The notes: a model not told the origin generated them from the sequence alone. Counted from the stretch's first letter, positions 1 through 9,742 are shown. The stretch: 64,000 nucleotides of DNA from Stappia sediminis (GCF_009826895.1 NZ_WUMV01000002.1:186001-250000); one strand, 5' to 3'. Numbers and translations are program-made.

Positions 1-1170
1 GGGGCGAACCTGCCGAACCAGACGGAGGTCTTTCCCGACCGCGAGCATTTCGGACGCATCTTCTACAATCAGGCCAATATGTCGGCAATGGGGATACCGC
101 AGATCGCCGTGGTGATGGGCTCATGCACGGCCGGCGGGGCCTATGTGCCGGCAATGTCGGATGAAACGATCATCGTGCGCCAGCAGGGCACGATTTTCCT
201 TGCCGGCCCGCCGCTGGTGAAGGCGGCGACCGGCGAAGTCGTTTCCGCCGAGGACCTGGGTGGCGCCGAGGTTCACACAAGAACGTCCGGCGTGGCCGAT
301 CACTATGCCATCGACGACGACCAGGCGCTGGCTCGGGCAAGACGCATAGTCGCCAACCTGAACAGCGAGAAACGCCCGCAGATCCACTTCGCCACGCCGC
401 GCGATCCGGTCGTCGATCCGGCGGATCTCGACCGGGTCGTCCCGGTCGATCTCAAGAAGCAGTATGATATTCGCGAGGTCATCGCGCGCATCGTCGACGG
501 TTCGGAACTAGACGAGTTCAAGGCGAATTACGGCAAGACGCTGGTGACGGGCTTCGCCCGAATTCACGGCATTCCGGTAGGTATCATCGCCAACAACGGC
601 ATCCTGTTTTCCGAAAGCGCGCTGAAGGGAGCGCATTTCGTGGAGCTTTGCTGCCAGCGTAAAATACCTCTGCTTTTCCTCCAGAACATCACTGGCTTCA
701 TGGTCGGCCGGGAGTATGAGGCGGGCGGTATCGCCAAGGACGGTGCGAAGCTCGTCACGGCCGTTGCCTGCGCGCGCGTGCCGAAGATCACGGTGATCGT
801 CGGCGGTTCGTATGGCGCGGGCAACTACGGCATGTGCGGGCGGGCCTATCAGCCGCGCTTCCTGTTCATGTGGCCGAATGCCCGCATCTCCGTTATGGGC
901 GGCGAACAGGCGGCAAGCGTGCTGGCGACGGTGCGGCGCGACAACATCGAGGCTGACGGCGGTTCCTGGAGCGAGGAAGAAGAAGACGCCTTCAAGGCCC
1001 CCATTCGTGAGAAATACGAGCAGGAAGGCCACCCCTATTACGCGAGCGCAAGGCTGTGGGATGACGGTATCATCCTGCCGCAGGAGACGCGCCGGGTGCT
1101 TGGCCTTGCCTTCTCCGCCACGCTCAACGCCCCGATCCCGGATACGCGCTTCGGCGTGTTCCGCATGTGA
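1..1170 (+). CDS. mccB: Methylcrotonyl-CoA carboxylase beta (carboxyltransferase) subunit, 5' truncated
   Basis: The reading frame is open from base 1 and ends at the TGA at 1168-1170, giving 389 visible residues. The family is about 535 residues long, so roughly the first 145 lie outside the window. The protein is the biotin-dependent carboxyltransferase half of the leucine-degradation enzyme that carboxylates 3-methylcrotonyl-CoA. The crotonase-like glycine motifs [11 protein letters not shown] and [13 protein letters not shown] are present, as is the [10 protein letters not shown] stretch typical of MCC rather than propionyl-CoA carboxylase beta chains. The biotin carboxylase subunit follows after 13 bases, which implies one operon. 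A geranyl-CoA carboxylase beta chain is a less likely alternative. Confidence 0.93.
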   Translation, partial: GANLPNQTEVFPDREHFGRIFYNQANMSAMGIPQIAVVMGSCTAGGAYVPAMSDETIIVRQQGTIFLAGPPLVKAATGEVVSAEDLGGAEVHTRTSGVADHYAIDDDQALARARRIVANLNSEKRPQIHFATPRDPVVDPADLDRVVPVDLKKQYDIREVIARIVDGSELDEFKANYGKTLVTGFARIHGIPVGIIANNGILFSESALKGAHFVELCCQRKIPLLFLQNITGFMVGREYEAGGIAKDGAKLVTAVACARVPKITVIVGGSYGAGNYGMCGRAYQPRFLFMWPNARISVMGGEQAASVLATVRRDNIEADGGSWSEEEEDAFKAPIREKYEQEGHPYYASARLWDDGIILPQETRRVLGLAFSATLNAPIPDTRFGVFRM

Positions 1171-1183
1171 GGAATTCCGGCCC

Positions 1184-3139
1184 ATGCTGAAATCCGTGCT
1201 CATTGCCAACCGGGGCGAGATTGCCTGCCGCATCATCAAGACTGCCAGGCGCCTCGGCATCAGGACGATTGCCGTCTACTCGGATGCCGATCGCAACGCG
1301 CTGCATGTGAAGCTTGCCGACGAGGCCGTGGCGATCGGCCCCGCGCCAAGTGCGGAATCCTATCTTGTCGCCGACCGGATCATCGAAGCCGCGAAGAGGA
1401 CGGGTGCGGAAGCGATCCATCCGGGGTACGGCTTCCTTTCCGAAAATGCGGCGTTCGCCGAGGCTTGCCAGAAGGCTGGCATGGCTTTTGTCGGCCCGTC
1501 CGCTGCCGCCATCAAGGCGATGGGCCTGAAAGACGGTGCGAAAGCCTTGATGGAAAAGGCCGGCGTTCCCGTGGTTCCCGGATACTACGGGGACATGCAG
1601 GATGCCGATTTCCTGAAGCGCAAGGCCTATGAAATCGGCTATCCGGTGCTGATCAAGGCGGTTGCCGGCGGCGGCGGCAAGGGCATGCGCCGGGTGGAAA
1701 AGGCGATCGATTTCGAGGATGCGCTCAAGTCCGCGCAACGCGAGGCGCAAAGCGCGTTCGGCGATCCGCGCGTGCTGATCGAAAAGTTCGTCCTCAACCC
1801 GAGACACATCGAAATTCAGGTTTTCGGAGACAACCACGGCAACGCCGTGCATCTGTTCGAGCGTGATTGCTCCGCTCAGCGCCGCCACCAGAAAGTGATC
1901 GAGGAGGCGCCCGCGCCGGGCATGACCGAGGACGTGCGCACTGCGATGGGCCAGGCAGCCGTGGCGGCGGCAAAGGCCGTCGGCTACAGCGGCGCCGGTA
2001 CGGTGGAATTCATTGTCGATGGAACCGGCCCGCTCCGCCCCGATGGCTTCTGGTTCATGGAGATGAACACGCGCCTTCAGGTGGAGCATCCGGTTACCGA
2101 ACTCGTCACGGGCCAGGACCTTGTGGAATGGCAGTTCCGCGTGGCCTCCGGCGAGCCACTGCCATTCGCACAGGATCAGCTATCGCTCAACGGGCACGCC
2201 GTCGAGGTTCGCCTGTATGCGGAAGACCCCGATAACGGCTTCCTGCCATCGACGGGCAGGCTTGAAGTGCTGGATCTTCCGGAATTGGCGGAAGTTCGGA
2301 TCGATACCGGTGTCGTCGAGGGAGCGGAAGTCTCTCCCTTCTACGATCCGATGATCGCCAAGATCATCGTGCATGGCGAAACCCGTGATGATGCCTTGGA
2401 GCGCCTTTCCGCCTATCTCAAGGCCGCCAGGGTCGCCGGGCCGAAGAGCAATCTTGCATTTCTGGCATCGTTGATCGACCTTCCGGAGGTTCGCGAAGGC
2501 GGTTTCGATACCGGGCTGATCGATCGGCGGATTGCCATGCTGACGGAAGGTGCGGTTTCGGAAGCGGCAATCGCCGCGGCCGTTGCGGAATTGATCGGCG
2601 GAAACAAGCCGCCGGTTGAGCAGGAGGAAGGCTGGCGGGATCCCTGGTCCGTTGAAGACGCATTTCAGCTGTCGGATGCTCGCCGCCTCAAACTCAAGAT
2701 AGATGTGGGCAGCGAAACGCGCGATATCGATATCGCCTGGGAGGGCGGCAGGATCGTCAGCGAAAACGGTATCGAGGTGTTGGACAGGGCTGGCGAAGTC
2801 GCGCGCCGCGGCGCCGTGGTCTGGGCGTTCGAAGGCGGGCGTGCCGTGAGGGTCGCGAAGGTCGATGCGCTTGCCCGCGACGTCGAACCTGAACATGGGA
2901 CCGCAAGCGTCAAGGCGCCGATGCACGGCAAGGTCATCGCAATCCACGTGAAAACGGGCGACCATGTCGCCAAGGGTGACAGGCTTGCGGTCGTGGAAGC
3001 GATGAAGATGGAGCATGCCATTACCGCGCCGCGCGACGGCGTGATCGAAGACGTGCCCGTCAATGAGGGCGACCAGGTCGATCAGGGTGCGGCCGTAATC
3101 GTATTGAACGACGAGGAAACCGCCGAAAAGGCGGATTGA
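1184..3139 (+). CDS. mccA: Methylcrotonyl-CoA carboxylase alpha subunit (biotin carboxylase plus biotin carrier)
   Basis: This 651-residue protein carboxylates its own biotin using ATP and bicarbonate and passes the CO2 to the beta subunit. It opens with MLKSVLIANRGEIA, the usual biotin carboxylase N-terminus, so the ATG at 1184 is chosen although the frame is open further upstream into mccB. An ATP-grasp glycine loop GGGGKGMR lies near residue 165, and EMNTRLQVEHPVTE marks the catalytic core. The C-terminus carries a biotinyl domain with the EAMKMEH lysine. Length and domain order fit MccA or another acyl-CoA carboxylase alpha chain; adjacency to the MCC-type beta subunit decides the name. 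Confidence 0.93.
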   Translation: MLKSVLIANRGEIACRIIKTARRLGIRTIAVYSDADRNALHVKLADEAVAIGPAPSAESYLVADRIIEAAKRTGAEAIHPGYGFLSENAAFAEACQKAGMAFVGPSAAAIKAMGLKDGAKALMEKAGVPVVPGYYGDMQDADFLKRKAYEIGYPVLIKAVAGGGGKGMRRVEKAIDFEDALKSAQREAQSAFGDPRVLIEKFVLNPRHIEIQVFGDNHGNAVHLFERDCSAQRRHQKVIEEAPAPGMTEDVRTAMGQAAVAAAKAVGYSGAGTVEFIVDGTGPLRPDGFWFMEMNTRLQVEHPVTELVTGQDLVEWQFRVASGEPLPFAQDQLSLNGHAVEVRLYAEDPDNGFLPSTGRLEVLDLPELAEVRIDTGVVEGAEVSPFYDPMIAKIIVHGETRDDALERLSAYLKAARVAGPKSNLAFLASLIDLPEVREGGFDTGLIDRRIAMLTEGAVSEAAIAAAVAELIGGNKPPVEQEEGWRDPWSVEDAFQLSDARRLKLKIDVGSETRDIDIAWEGGRIVSENGIEVLDRAGEVARRGAVVWAFEGGRAVRVAKVDALARDVEPEHGTASVKAPMHGKVIAIHVKTGDHVAKGDRLAVVEAMKMEHAITAPRDGVIEDVPVNEGDQVDQGAAVIVLNDEETAEKAD

Positions 3140-3143
3140 TCCG

Positions 3144-4034
3144 TCAGGCGGCAATCGGCGTAAGCTTGCCCACCAGCGCGTCCGTGCGCGTCAACCGTGG
3201 GCGCCAGCCGAGCAGGCGTTTCGCACGCTCGAAGCCGAAGCTCTGTGACAGCGCATAGCCGGCTTGCCAATCGGTCTGCGGATTGGCACCGGCCTCCGGC
3301 TCCTCATGCGCCAGCTCGAGGGTTAGCCCGCCTGACCGGCTGACCGTATCGGCAAGCTCCCCGACCTTGACGCCTTCCACGCCGCAGCCCACCACCATGA
3401 TCCTGTATCGGTGCTCTTCGACCGCGCGAAGGTAAAGGTCGGCAAGGTCGTCCGCGTCCACAAGCGGCCAGACGGTTTCCGGGGTCGCGCGCGTGGAATA
3501 GGGAAGGCCTTCCTCGGCCATGCGCAGCATATCCGATACCGGGCCTGCGACCGGCGAACAGACGAGTGCGGGGTGAATAACTGAAACGCCCAGCGTTTGT
3601 ATCGCCTGAAGGGAGCGAATCGTCTCCGCCATGAAGGCGAATGCGGGAAGGGGCCGGAAAGGTATGGTCTCCGGCAGGGGCTTGCCTCCTGAATCGGGAT
3701 AAAGCCAGATGCCGCCCGTGTAGACGACATTGAACGGGATTTCGCGTCCGATGGTGGCTCGCCGGAGCGCGGCGACCAGCTTCTTTTCCGAAGGGCCCAT
3801 CGTCTCGTCGAAAGAGGCCCCGGCATGAACGAGCGTATCGCAGTAAACGGCGTCAGCCACCCACGCATCCGGCGCATTCAGATCTCCGCGAACGATATCG
3901 ACCCCTTGATCGCGAAGGATCATTTCGGCCCGGTCCGAACGGGCAAGCGCAGTGATCCTGTGCCCCGCTCTTTGCAGGCGCCTCAACACATGCTGGCCGA
4001 TCGTTCCCGTCCCGCCTGTCAGAAATATATCCAT
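3144..4034 (-). CDS. NAD-dependent epimerase/dehydratase family protein
   Basis: The 296-residue product starts MDIFLTGGTGTIG, a Rossmann fold with the GxxGxxG dinucleotide motif of extended short-chain dehydrogenases. The ATG at 4034 is preceded by a GGGAGACAGG stretch and places the motif at the very N-terminus. A longer frame from 4079 adds a non-family leader. A YxxxK catalytic pair is not obvious, so it may be an atypical sugar-nucleotide epimerase or NmrA-like protein. The gene is convergent with mccA (4 bases between stops). Substrate unknown. Confidence 0.8.
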   Translation of the reverse strand: MDIFLTGGTGTIGQHVLRRLQRAGHRITALARSDRAEMILRDQGVDIVRGDLNAPDAWVADAVYCDTLVHAGASFDETMGPSEKKLVAALRRATIGREIPFNVVYTGGIWLYPDSGGKPLPETIPFRPLPAFAFMAETIRSLQAIQTLGVSVIHPALVCSPVAGPVSDMLRMAEEGLPYSTRATPETVWPLVDADDLADLYLRAVEEHRYRIMVVGCGVEGVKVGELADTVSRSGGLTLELAHEEPEAGANPQTDWQAGYALSQSFGFERAKRLLGWRPRLTRTDALVGKLTPIAA

Positions 4035-4231
4035 GTGTCCTGTCTCCCGGACTTGACCGGACCGCCCTTGTTCCTCCAATGAATCCGTCTATTGCCGATT
4101 CGCGCAAGCAAATGCCGGTGTTTCTCGTCTTCAAGCCGACATCCGCCCGCCGCAAGGGTGCCCTGTGTAAAACGATAGGCATGCGCCACCGGGCATTTGT
4201 TTATGGTGCGCCGGTTGCTAAATATGAGGGC

Positions 4232-4666
4232 ATGACCCTTCATCTGGTAAAACTTTGTGTAGGCGCGGAATCCGTCGAAGATCTGCAAGCCTGGATCGAC
4301 CAGCGCCAGGCCGAGCGCCGCGCCAAGGGCATGCCGGCGGAACAGATCCATACGACGCGCATGGTGCCGACCAAGGCACAGGACCTGATCGATGGCGGGT
4401 CGCTCTATTGGGTCATCAAGGGATATGTGCAGGCGCGCCAACGGCTCGTGGACATTCGTCCGTTCACCGATGAAGGCGGCATAAAACGCTGCCACCTCGT
4501 GCTGGACCCGGAACTCGTGACGACCAGGATGCAGCCCCGGCGGCCATTCCAGGGATGGCGCTACCTTAAGCCGGACGATGCGCCAAAGGATGCTGTCACC
4601 GGCTCGGGAGCAGGCGATATTCCCGAAGACATGCGCCGCGATCTGGCTGAACTCTGCCTGATTTGA
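4232..4666 (+). CDS. DUF1489 family protein
   Basis: A 144-residue protein starting MTLHLVKLCVG, with the ATG at 4232 preceded by GAGGGC. The internal IHTTRMVPTKAQDL and IKRCHLVLDPELV segments match my recollection of the alphaproteobacterial DUF1489 family, which has no assigned function. The frame is open upstream to 4079, but that leader is not family-like. The gene lies alone between a leftward epimerase and the leftward panC. No membrane segments or signal peptide are visible. Confidence 0.85.
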   Translation: MTLHLVKLCVGAESVEDLQAWIDQRQAERRAKGMPAEQIHTTRMVPTKAQDLIDGGSLYWVIKGYVQARQRLVDIRPFTDEGGIKRCHLVLDPELVTTRMQPRRPFQGWRYLKPDDAPKDAVTGSGAGDIPEDMRRDLAELCLI

Positions 4667-4681
4667 GGCGTGTCGAGGATA

Positions 4682-5524
4682 CTACACGGCCATGTTGTCG
4701 ATCAGCCGTGTCCTGCCGAGCCATACGGCAACGAGGATGCGCCGGGACTGGGTATCTTCCGTGACCGGGCCCAGAGTTTCGCCGTCCCTCAGTTCCAGAT
4801 AATCGACCTTGAACCCTACGTCTTCGAGTGTACGCCTTGCTTGCGACAGAACGTCGTGGGCATCGTCGCCCCGTTCAAGCCGTTCGATCACCTCCCGCAG
4901 CGTGGCCGGCAGGCTTGTCGCTGTTTTACGCTCATCGGGCGATAGATAGACGTTGCGAGATGACATGGCGAGGCCGTCCGATTCACGCACCGTAGGCGCG
5001 CCGATGATTTCCGTCGGAACGTTCAGGTCGCGGACCATGCGCCTGACCACGCAAAGCTGCTGATAGTCCTTCTCGCCGAATATGGCGACATCGGGCATTG
5101 CCGCCAGAAGAAGCTTTGTAACCACGAGGGCGACACCGTCGAAGAAGTGCGGACGAAAGGCGCTTTCCAGCCCCTCGGATGGTCCGCCTACCGTCACGCC
5201 CGTCGCAAATCCATGCGGGTACATCTCGCGCACCGACGGGATGAATGCCGCCTCAACGCTGAGAGCTTTCAGCTGTTCGAGATCCCTGTCCTCGTTGCGC
5301 GGATACGCATCGAAATCCTCATGTGGAGCAAACTGGGTCGGATTGACGAATATCGATACGACGACACGGTCGGCTTCATCGCGCGCTCGCTCGACAAGGG
5401 AAAGATGGCCATCATGCAAGGCGCCCATGGTCGGCACCATCGCAATACGCTCCCCCGCCATGCGCGCCGGCTTGAGCGCTGCCCTGAGATCGCCGATCGT
5501 CCTGTAAACGTCTGGAGCGGCCAT
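4682..5524 (-). CDS. panC: Pantothenate synthetase (pantoate--beta-alanine ligase)
   Basis: The 280-residue enzyme joins pantoate and beta-alanine with ATP to make pantothenate (vitamin B5, the coenzyme A precursor) in the cytosol. The HIGH-like motif MGALHDGHLSLV lies near residue 33, followed by the SIFVNPTQF substrate-binding motif and the KMSKS-like MSSRNVYL. Length matches the family (about 280). panB is not adjacent. The start at 5524 is the only sensible one because MAAPDVYRTI leads directly into the family core. Confidence 0.95.
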   Translation of the reverse strand: MAAPDVYRTIGDLRAALKPARMAGERIAMVPTMGALHDGHLSLVERARDEADRVVVSIFVNPTQFAPHEDFDAYPRNEDRDLEQLKALSVEAAFIPSVREMYPHGFATGVTVGGPSEGLESAFRPHFFDGVALVVTKLLLAAMPDVAIFGEKDYQQLCVVRRMVRDLNVPTEIIGAPTVRESDGLAMSSRNVYLSPDERKTATSLPATLREVIERLERGDDAHDVLSQARRTLEDVGFKVDYLELRDGETLGPVTEDTQSRRILVAVWLGRTRLIDNMAV

Positions 5525-5720
5525 GTGATGCTCCCTTCCCGTTGCTTATTATTCTATTGGGGCCGGACGAATGTCGAACGGCCCATGCTGCGATGCGATA
5601 TATCTAGCAGATAGCAGACTGGCGTGCATCCTTGGCAAACGGAGCGGATTGCGGATTGGTTTTGCCGCTGGCGATGCCATATTTGTAAGCAGGACCAATT
5701 ACGTGGCAGGGAGTTCGGAG

Positions 5721-6446
5721 GTGCCTGACAAGCGCGATATCGTCGACAGAAAGGCAAGCGCGCCGTCGCAAGGGGAACGCTCATCCAAGGCGGATATCGC
5801 GGAATTTCTCGATGCAGCGAAACGGATCAAGCCATCCGAAGGTCTCGGGCGGCTGATAATAGCGCTGGACGCCACCATGAGCCGCCAGCCGACCTGGGAC
5901 CGGGCCTGCAACCTGCAGGCGGAGATGTTCGATGCGGCCGGCACCGTGGGCGGCCTGACAATGCAGTTGGTTTATTTTCGCGGCTTCGGGGAATGTGCGG
6001 CCTCCAGATGGGTGGCGAATGCAAACGCACTTGCAAACCTCATGACCCGCATCGATTGCCGGGGAGGGCAGACCCAGATCCGGAAGGTTCTGAGACACGC
6101 GATAGACGAAACCCGGCGCAAGAAGGTTCAGGCGCTCGTCTACATCGGCGATTGCATGGAGGAAGATGTCGACGACCTCTGCGCCAGGGCGGGTGAACTC
6201 GGCCTTTTGGGCGTTCCGGCGTTTATCTTCCAGGAAGGACGGGACGCTCACGCGGAACGCGCTTTCCGTGAAATCGCGCGGCTTACCCGCGGAGCCTATT
6301 TCAGCTTTGACAGCGCCTCCGCTCGCGAGCTTGCCGAGTTGCTGAAGGCGACCGCCGTTTACGCGTCCGGCGGGCTCAAGGCCCTTGAGGATCTGGATCG
6401 CAAGGGTGATACGGGTGCACGTCTTCTCCTGCCGCATATGCGTTAA
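5721..6446 (+). CDS. VWA domain-containing protein
   Basis: The chosen GTG at 5721 is placed 7 bases after a GGGAG ribosome-binding site; the frame is open back to 5571. The product is 241 residues. A metal-ion-dependent adhesion site of the von Willebrand A type is suggested by IIALDATMS (DxTxS). No signal peptide is visible, so it is probably cytosolic. It stands 112 bases upstream of a membrane J-domain protein on the same strand, a pairing that suggests a shared chaperone-like or assembly role. That role is inference only. Confidence 0.8.
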   Translation: MPDKRDIVDRKASAPSQGERSSKADIAEFLDAAKRIKPSEGLGRLIIALDATMSRQPTWDRACNLQAEMFDAAGTVGGLTMQLVYFRGFGECAASRWVANANALANLMTRIDCRGGQTQIRKVLRHAIDETRRKKVQALVYIGDCMEEDVDDLCARAGELGLLGVPAFIFQEGRDAHAERAFREIARLTRGAYFSFDSASARELAELLKATAVYASGGLKALEDLDRKGDTGARLLLPHMR

Positions 6447-6558
6447 TATTGCCGCTGGAGCGATTTCTTGCCGATTGGATGATCACGCCCGGCGGGATGT
6501 GCGCTCTGGAAGGCGCAAATGCCGCCGGCAACCGATTTGTGGAGGTATCTGACGAATT

Positions 6559-7278
6559 ATGGCGTATCTGGTCCTCGGGATCGTTTTGCTTTTGATCCTG
6601 CTCGTCTTTGGCCGCGCCTTCGTGAACGCCAATCCCGCGTCGCTTGCAAATCAGATCAGGATCGCCGGCGGAATATTGCTGCTGGCTGCGGCTGCCGGAC
6701 TGGCGTTGACGGGGCGATGGGTGCTCGCGCTTCCCGTGGGCGGGTTTGCGCTATCGCTGCTGGGTCTGCGCAAGATTGCGGGATTTTCTCCCGCAGGCCG
6801 TGGACGCTCGGGAAAAGGTGCTGCCGCGGGCCAAGCGTCGGCGGTGCGCTCTCGCTTTATCGAAATGCGGCTCGATCATGACAGCGGCGATATGGACGGG
6901 ATGGTGCTGGAGGGAAAGTTCAAGGGGCAAACGCTGGATGCGCTTGCCCCTGGATCGCTAAAGGAACTTTGGGAAGAAGCGAGGGGAGACAGCGACAGCC
7001 TGGCCTTACTCGAAGCTTATCTCGACCGCCGGCTTGCCGGCTGGCGTGAAGACTTCCAGGCGGATACCGCAAACCGGCAAGGCGGCGCGCCTGGCTCTGG
7101 CGCCATGTCCAAGGAGGAAGCCTACGAGATTCTTGGGCTTGCGGACGGCGCCGGCGAGGCGGAAATCCGGGCGGCCCACCGCCGGCTTATGAAGCGGCTG
7201 CATCCCGACAGCGGCGGTACCGCCTTTCTCGCCGCCAAGCTCAACGAGGCTAAAGACGTGCTTTTGCGAAGACATTGA
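6559..7278 (+). CDS. Membrane-anchored DnaJ-domain protein
   Basis: The 239-residue protein begins with a hydrophobic helix (MAYLVLGIVLLLILLVF) and a second hydrophobic stretch near residues 38-68. A long charged middle follows, and the C-terminal J domain (about residues 185-239) contains the HPD signature in RLHPDSGG. A single C-terminal J domain after membrane helices resembles the Pam18/DjlA-like co-chaperones that recruit DnaK to a membrane. It follows the VWA gene on the same strand and converges on the DD-carboxypeptidase. Start at ATG 6559, preceded by TGGAGG. Confidence 0.85.
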   Translation: MAYLVLGIVLLLILLVFGRAFVNANPASLANQIRIAGGILLLAAAAGLALTGRWVLALPVGGFALSLLGLRKIAGFSPAGRGRSGKGAAAGQASAVRSRFIEMRLDHDSGDMDGMVLEGKFKGQTLDALAPGSLKELWEEARGDSDSLALLEAYLDRRLAGWREDFQADTANRQGGAPGSGAMSKEEAYEILGLADGAGEAEIRAAHRRLMKRLHPDSGGTAFLAAKLNEAKDVLLRRH

Positions 7279-7295
7279 TCCCCCACCTTTACGCA

Positions 7296-8864
7296 TTACT
7301 CATAGATGGCGTAGCAATCGTATTTTGCGCGCTTGAGCGCCTTGCACGCACCCCATGCTTCGGACTTCGAGGTGAAGCCCACGAACCTTGCGCGATAAAG
7401 AGTACTTCCCGCCGATTCGACCGGCTCCGTATAGGGATCGATCCCGCGCAGCGCACGTCCCGCCTTGCCCTTGGCACGCTTCAGCATGGAAATGGCGAGG
7501 TCTTCGGTTTCCGCAGCAGCGATCTGCACTTGCCAGCCCGGCTCGGGATCGGCCGAATTGTTAGACGCGACGGTGACGGTACCATCCTCGTCGATATCGG
7601 CATCGCCCATCGCGACAGGTTCGGCGGAAGCGACCTCGACCTGCTCGCTCTCGGCGGTTTTGGCAGGAGAGGGGAAGGGGCGGCCCGGAACGATCGCGAA
7701 GGTTTTGACCTTCTTCACCTGCGCGACCTTCCTTGCCGGCTTCACATTGCCATGACCGAACAGGGGCGAGTTGATGATCCGGTCTCTCGCCGAGACCTCG
7801 GCCTTGGCTTCAGGCAGCGCGATTGCGGTCCGACGTTCCGGCGCATAGGCGGCAACTGCCGTTGCTTTTGCTGGAACCGGCACCGTTCCGGTGACAAGCG
7901 GCCCTCCATCGAGATCCGGCTTGAGACCGGGGATCGGCGCGTCTTCCAGGCTTGCCGCATGGAATGCGGGGCCGCGCTGCGCGCTCGCTACCAGCACGTC
8001 CGAACGGTCAGGCCCGGTCGAAGCCTTGGGAAGATACTGGCCGATCAGTTTCTTCATCTGTGCATTGCGCGATGCACCCGTGCGCCCGCCCATGACGACC
8101 GCGACGATTTCGCGATTGTCGCGTTTTACCGAAGTTACGAGGTTGAAGCCGGAAGCGCGGATGTATCCCGTCTTGATCCCGTCGACACCGCGTACCGCTC
8201 CAAGAAGGCGGTTGTGATTGCCATAACGGCGCCCGTTGTAGGTGAACACACGCGTATCGAAATAGCCATAGTACTTGGGAAAACGTTCCTGGATGGCACG
8301 TCCGAGGATCGCCATATCTCTTGCGGTCGTCTTTTGGCGCGAATCCGGCAGGCCGGAGGCATTGCGGAACGTCGTATCCTTCATGCCGATGCGGCGTGCC
8401 GTAGCCGTCATGCGCCGGGCGAAGGCGGCTTCCGAGCCGGAAACGTTTTCGGCGATAGCCGCAGCAATGTCGTTCGCCGATTTCGTGACAAGCGCGAGGA
8501 TGGCATCCTTGACGCGGATGCTGGAACCCGGCTTCAGACCGAGCTTCGACGGTGGCTTGGCCGCGGATGTCTTTGTGATCTTCAGCTGGCTGTTGAGGCC
8601 GAAACGTCCGGCTTCCAGTTCCTCGAACAGAACGTAGAGCGTCATGATCTTGGTCAGCGACGCGGGATAGCGGGGCGTATCCGCTTTGTAGGAATAAAGC
8701 GTCTTGCCGGTCTTCGTATCCACGACTATGCCGGAATACTTGGAATTGGCACTTGCGCTATGGGGGGTCGCGATACCCAGTCCGACGGCAACGGCCGCGA
8801 CGGCCGCGCAACGAACGAGCGACTTCAGGAAACGTCCCGTACGTTTGGCACTCTTACTCAACAC
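7296..8864 (-). CDS. D-alanyl-D-alanine carboxypeptidase (PBP5-like) with C-terminal SPOR domain
   Basis: The product (522 residues from the GTG at 8864) trims the terminal D-Ala of peptidoglycan pentapeptides in the periplasm. An N-terminal signal peptide ends near ATPHSASA. The three penicillin-binding motifs are visible: SLTK (residues 69-72), KSAND, and GIKTGY. The last 75 residues (from about PGWQVQIA) form a SPOR domain, which binds denuded glycan at division sites. The GTG at 8864 follows AGGACAGGG with good spacing; a longer start at 8921 is possible but precedes the signal sequence with a hydrophilic leader. A candidate CtrA site lies 244 bases upstream. Confidence 0.9.
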   Translation of the reverse strand: MLSKSAKRTGRFLKSLVRCAAVAAVAVGLGIATPHSASANSKYSGIVVDTKTGKTLYSYKADTPRYPASLTKIMTLYVLFEELEAGRFGLNSQLKITKTSAAKPPSKLGLKPGSSIRVKDAILALVTKSANDIAAAIAENVSGSEAAFARRMTATARRIGMKDTTFRNASGLPDSRQKTTARDMAILGRAIQERFPKYYGYFDTRVFTYNGRRYGNHNRLLGAVRGVDGIKTGYIRASGFNLVTSVKRDNREIVAVVMGGRTGASRNAQMKKLIGQYLPKASTGPDRSDVLVASAQRGPAFHAASLEDAPIPGLKPDLDGGPLVTGTVPVPAKATAVAAYAPERRTAIALPEAKAEVSARDRIINSPLFGHGNVKPARKVAQVKKVKTFAIVPGRPFPSPAKTAESEQVEVASAEPVAMGDADIDEDGTVTVASNNSADPEPGWQVQIAAAETEDLAISMLKRAKGKAGRALRGIDPYTEPVESAGSTLYRARFVGFTSKSEAWGACKALKRAKYDCYAIYE

Positions 8865-9286
8865 AATGGTACCCTGTCCTGGGATTGGCGGTTTCGATTC
8901 GTGCCGAACGCGGCGCCTCATCCCGACACCGCATTCTCAACTCGGCGCGACGTCGCTGCGTTGCAAATCGCAGCAGGTCGCTATTCGTAAACCATGCTGG
9001 AAACGCGGTTACCATTGTGTAAATGGGCCAGGCGGCTTTTAGGCGATTTTGGCTGTATTCCGGGCGAAATACGCAATACCTGGGCCCGAAGAACTTTGTT
9101 TTTATGGTTAGCCAATCGTTAATAGCGGCATTCACGGGGCGCTGTATAGGGCAATGCGTTCAAATTTCGCTACAGCGCCGTGAGGCCGTGGTGAGCTTTG
9201 ATCTCTCTTCCGTAACGAAATGTATCGCCGGCTCGTCTGTCCGCGGCAGGCGAGTGGAGTGGATATATTGCAATGCAAAAAATCCG
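8865..9286. other. Divergent intergenic region
   Basis: Non-coding stretch between the leftward carboxypeptidase gene and the rightward phasin gene. It holds a candidate CtrA box (9108-9122) and several CtrA-like half sites (for example TAAACCAT near 8990). The phasin promoter lies just to its right. No small gene with a credible ribosome-binding site was found. Confidence 0.5.
9108..9122. promoter_or_regulatory. Candidate CtrA-binding site
   Basis: TTAG-CCAATCG-TTAA matches the CtrA consensus TTAA-N7-TTAA with one mismatch. CtrA is the alphaproteobacterial cell-cycle regulator. The site lies between the divergent carboxypeptidase and phasin genes. It is a short motif, so chance occurrence is quite possible. 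Confidence 0.3.
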
Positions 9287-9315
9287 TTGACAAAAAATTG
9301 TGCAGTGCATATATA
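9287..9315 (+). promoter_or_regulatory. Sigma-70 promoter of the phasin gene
   Basis: TTGACA at 9287-9292 and TATATA at 9310-9315 are separated by exactly 17 bases, a near-perfect housekeeping promoter. Transcription would start near 9322, leaving a leader of about 90 bases before the phasin ATG. Such a consensus-like promoter fits a very abundant protein. Confidence 0.75.
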
Positions 9316-9409
9316 GCGGAATGTGCAGCGTGGGCCTCGATGCCGCTGGAACGATACACAAGGGCACAGACGAGGCGGGCCGTTCGACCGGCATCAAAGG
9401 AGATATGAA

Positions 9410-9742
9410 ATGCTGAACAATTTTGACGATATCCAGAAGCTCAACAAGGACAATATGGACCTCGTGATGCAGAGCTTCGGTTCCATGACCAAGGGTGTGC
9501 AGGCGATCGTTTCCGAAGTCGCCGACTACCAGAAGAAGTCTTTCGAGGAAGGCTCCTCGGCTGTTGAGAAATTCACCTCGGCCAAGTCTCTCGACAAGGC
9601 TTTCGAGGTTCAGTCCGAGTTCGTGAAGACGGCCTACGAGAGCTATGTTGGGGAGCTCACGAAGCTTGGTGAAATGGTTGGCGATCTGGCTCGCGAAGCC
9701 TACAAGCCTTATGAGAGCGCCTTTTCCAAGGTCGCGAAGTAA
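9410..9742 (+). CDS. Phasin family protein
   Basis: The 110-residue protein starts at the ATG at 9410, preceded by AAAGGAGA. It is almost entirely amphipathic helix, without cysteine or proline-rich parts. It shows the phasin pattern (Q-F in MQSFGSMTKGVQ, and EVADYQKKSFEEGSSAVEK). Phasins coat polyhydroxyalkanoate granules and limit their coalescence. In rhizobia, small phasin-like proteins are often highly expressed, consistent with the strong promoter and the clear terminator flanking this monocistronic gene. No PHA synthase is in the window. Confidence 0.88.
   Translation: MLNNFDDIQKLNKDNMDLVMQSFGSMTKGVQAIVSEVADYQKKSFEEGSSAVEKFTSAKSLDKAFEVQSEFVKTAYESYVGELTKLGEMVGDLAREAYKPYESAFSKVAK

Noticed and set aside
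7275-8990. A 571-codon plus-strand frame opposite the carboxypeptidase gene
   Set aside because: It is the antisense shadow of a gene with clear penicillin-binding and SPOR motifs; its translation is rich in Arg, Gly and His with no family pattern.
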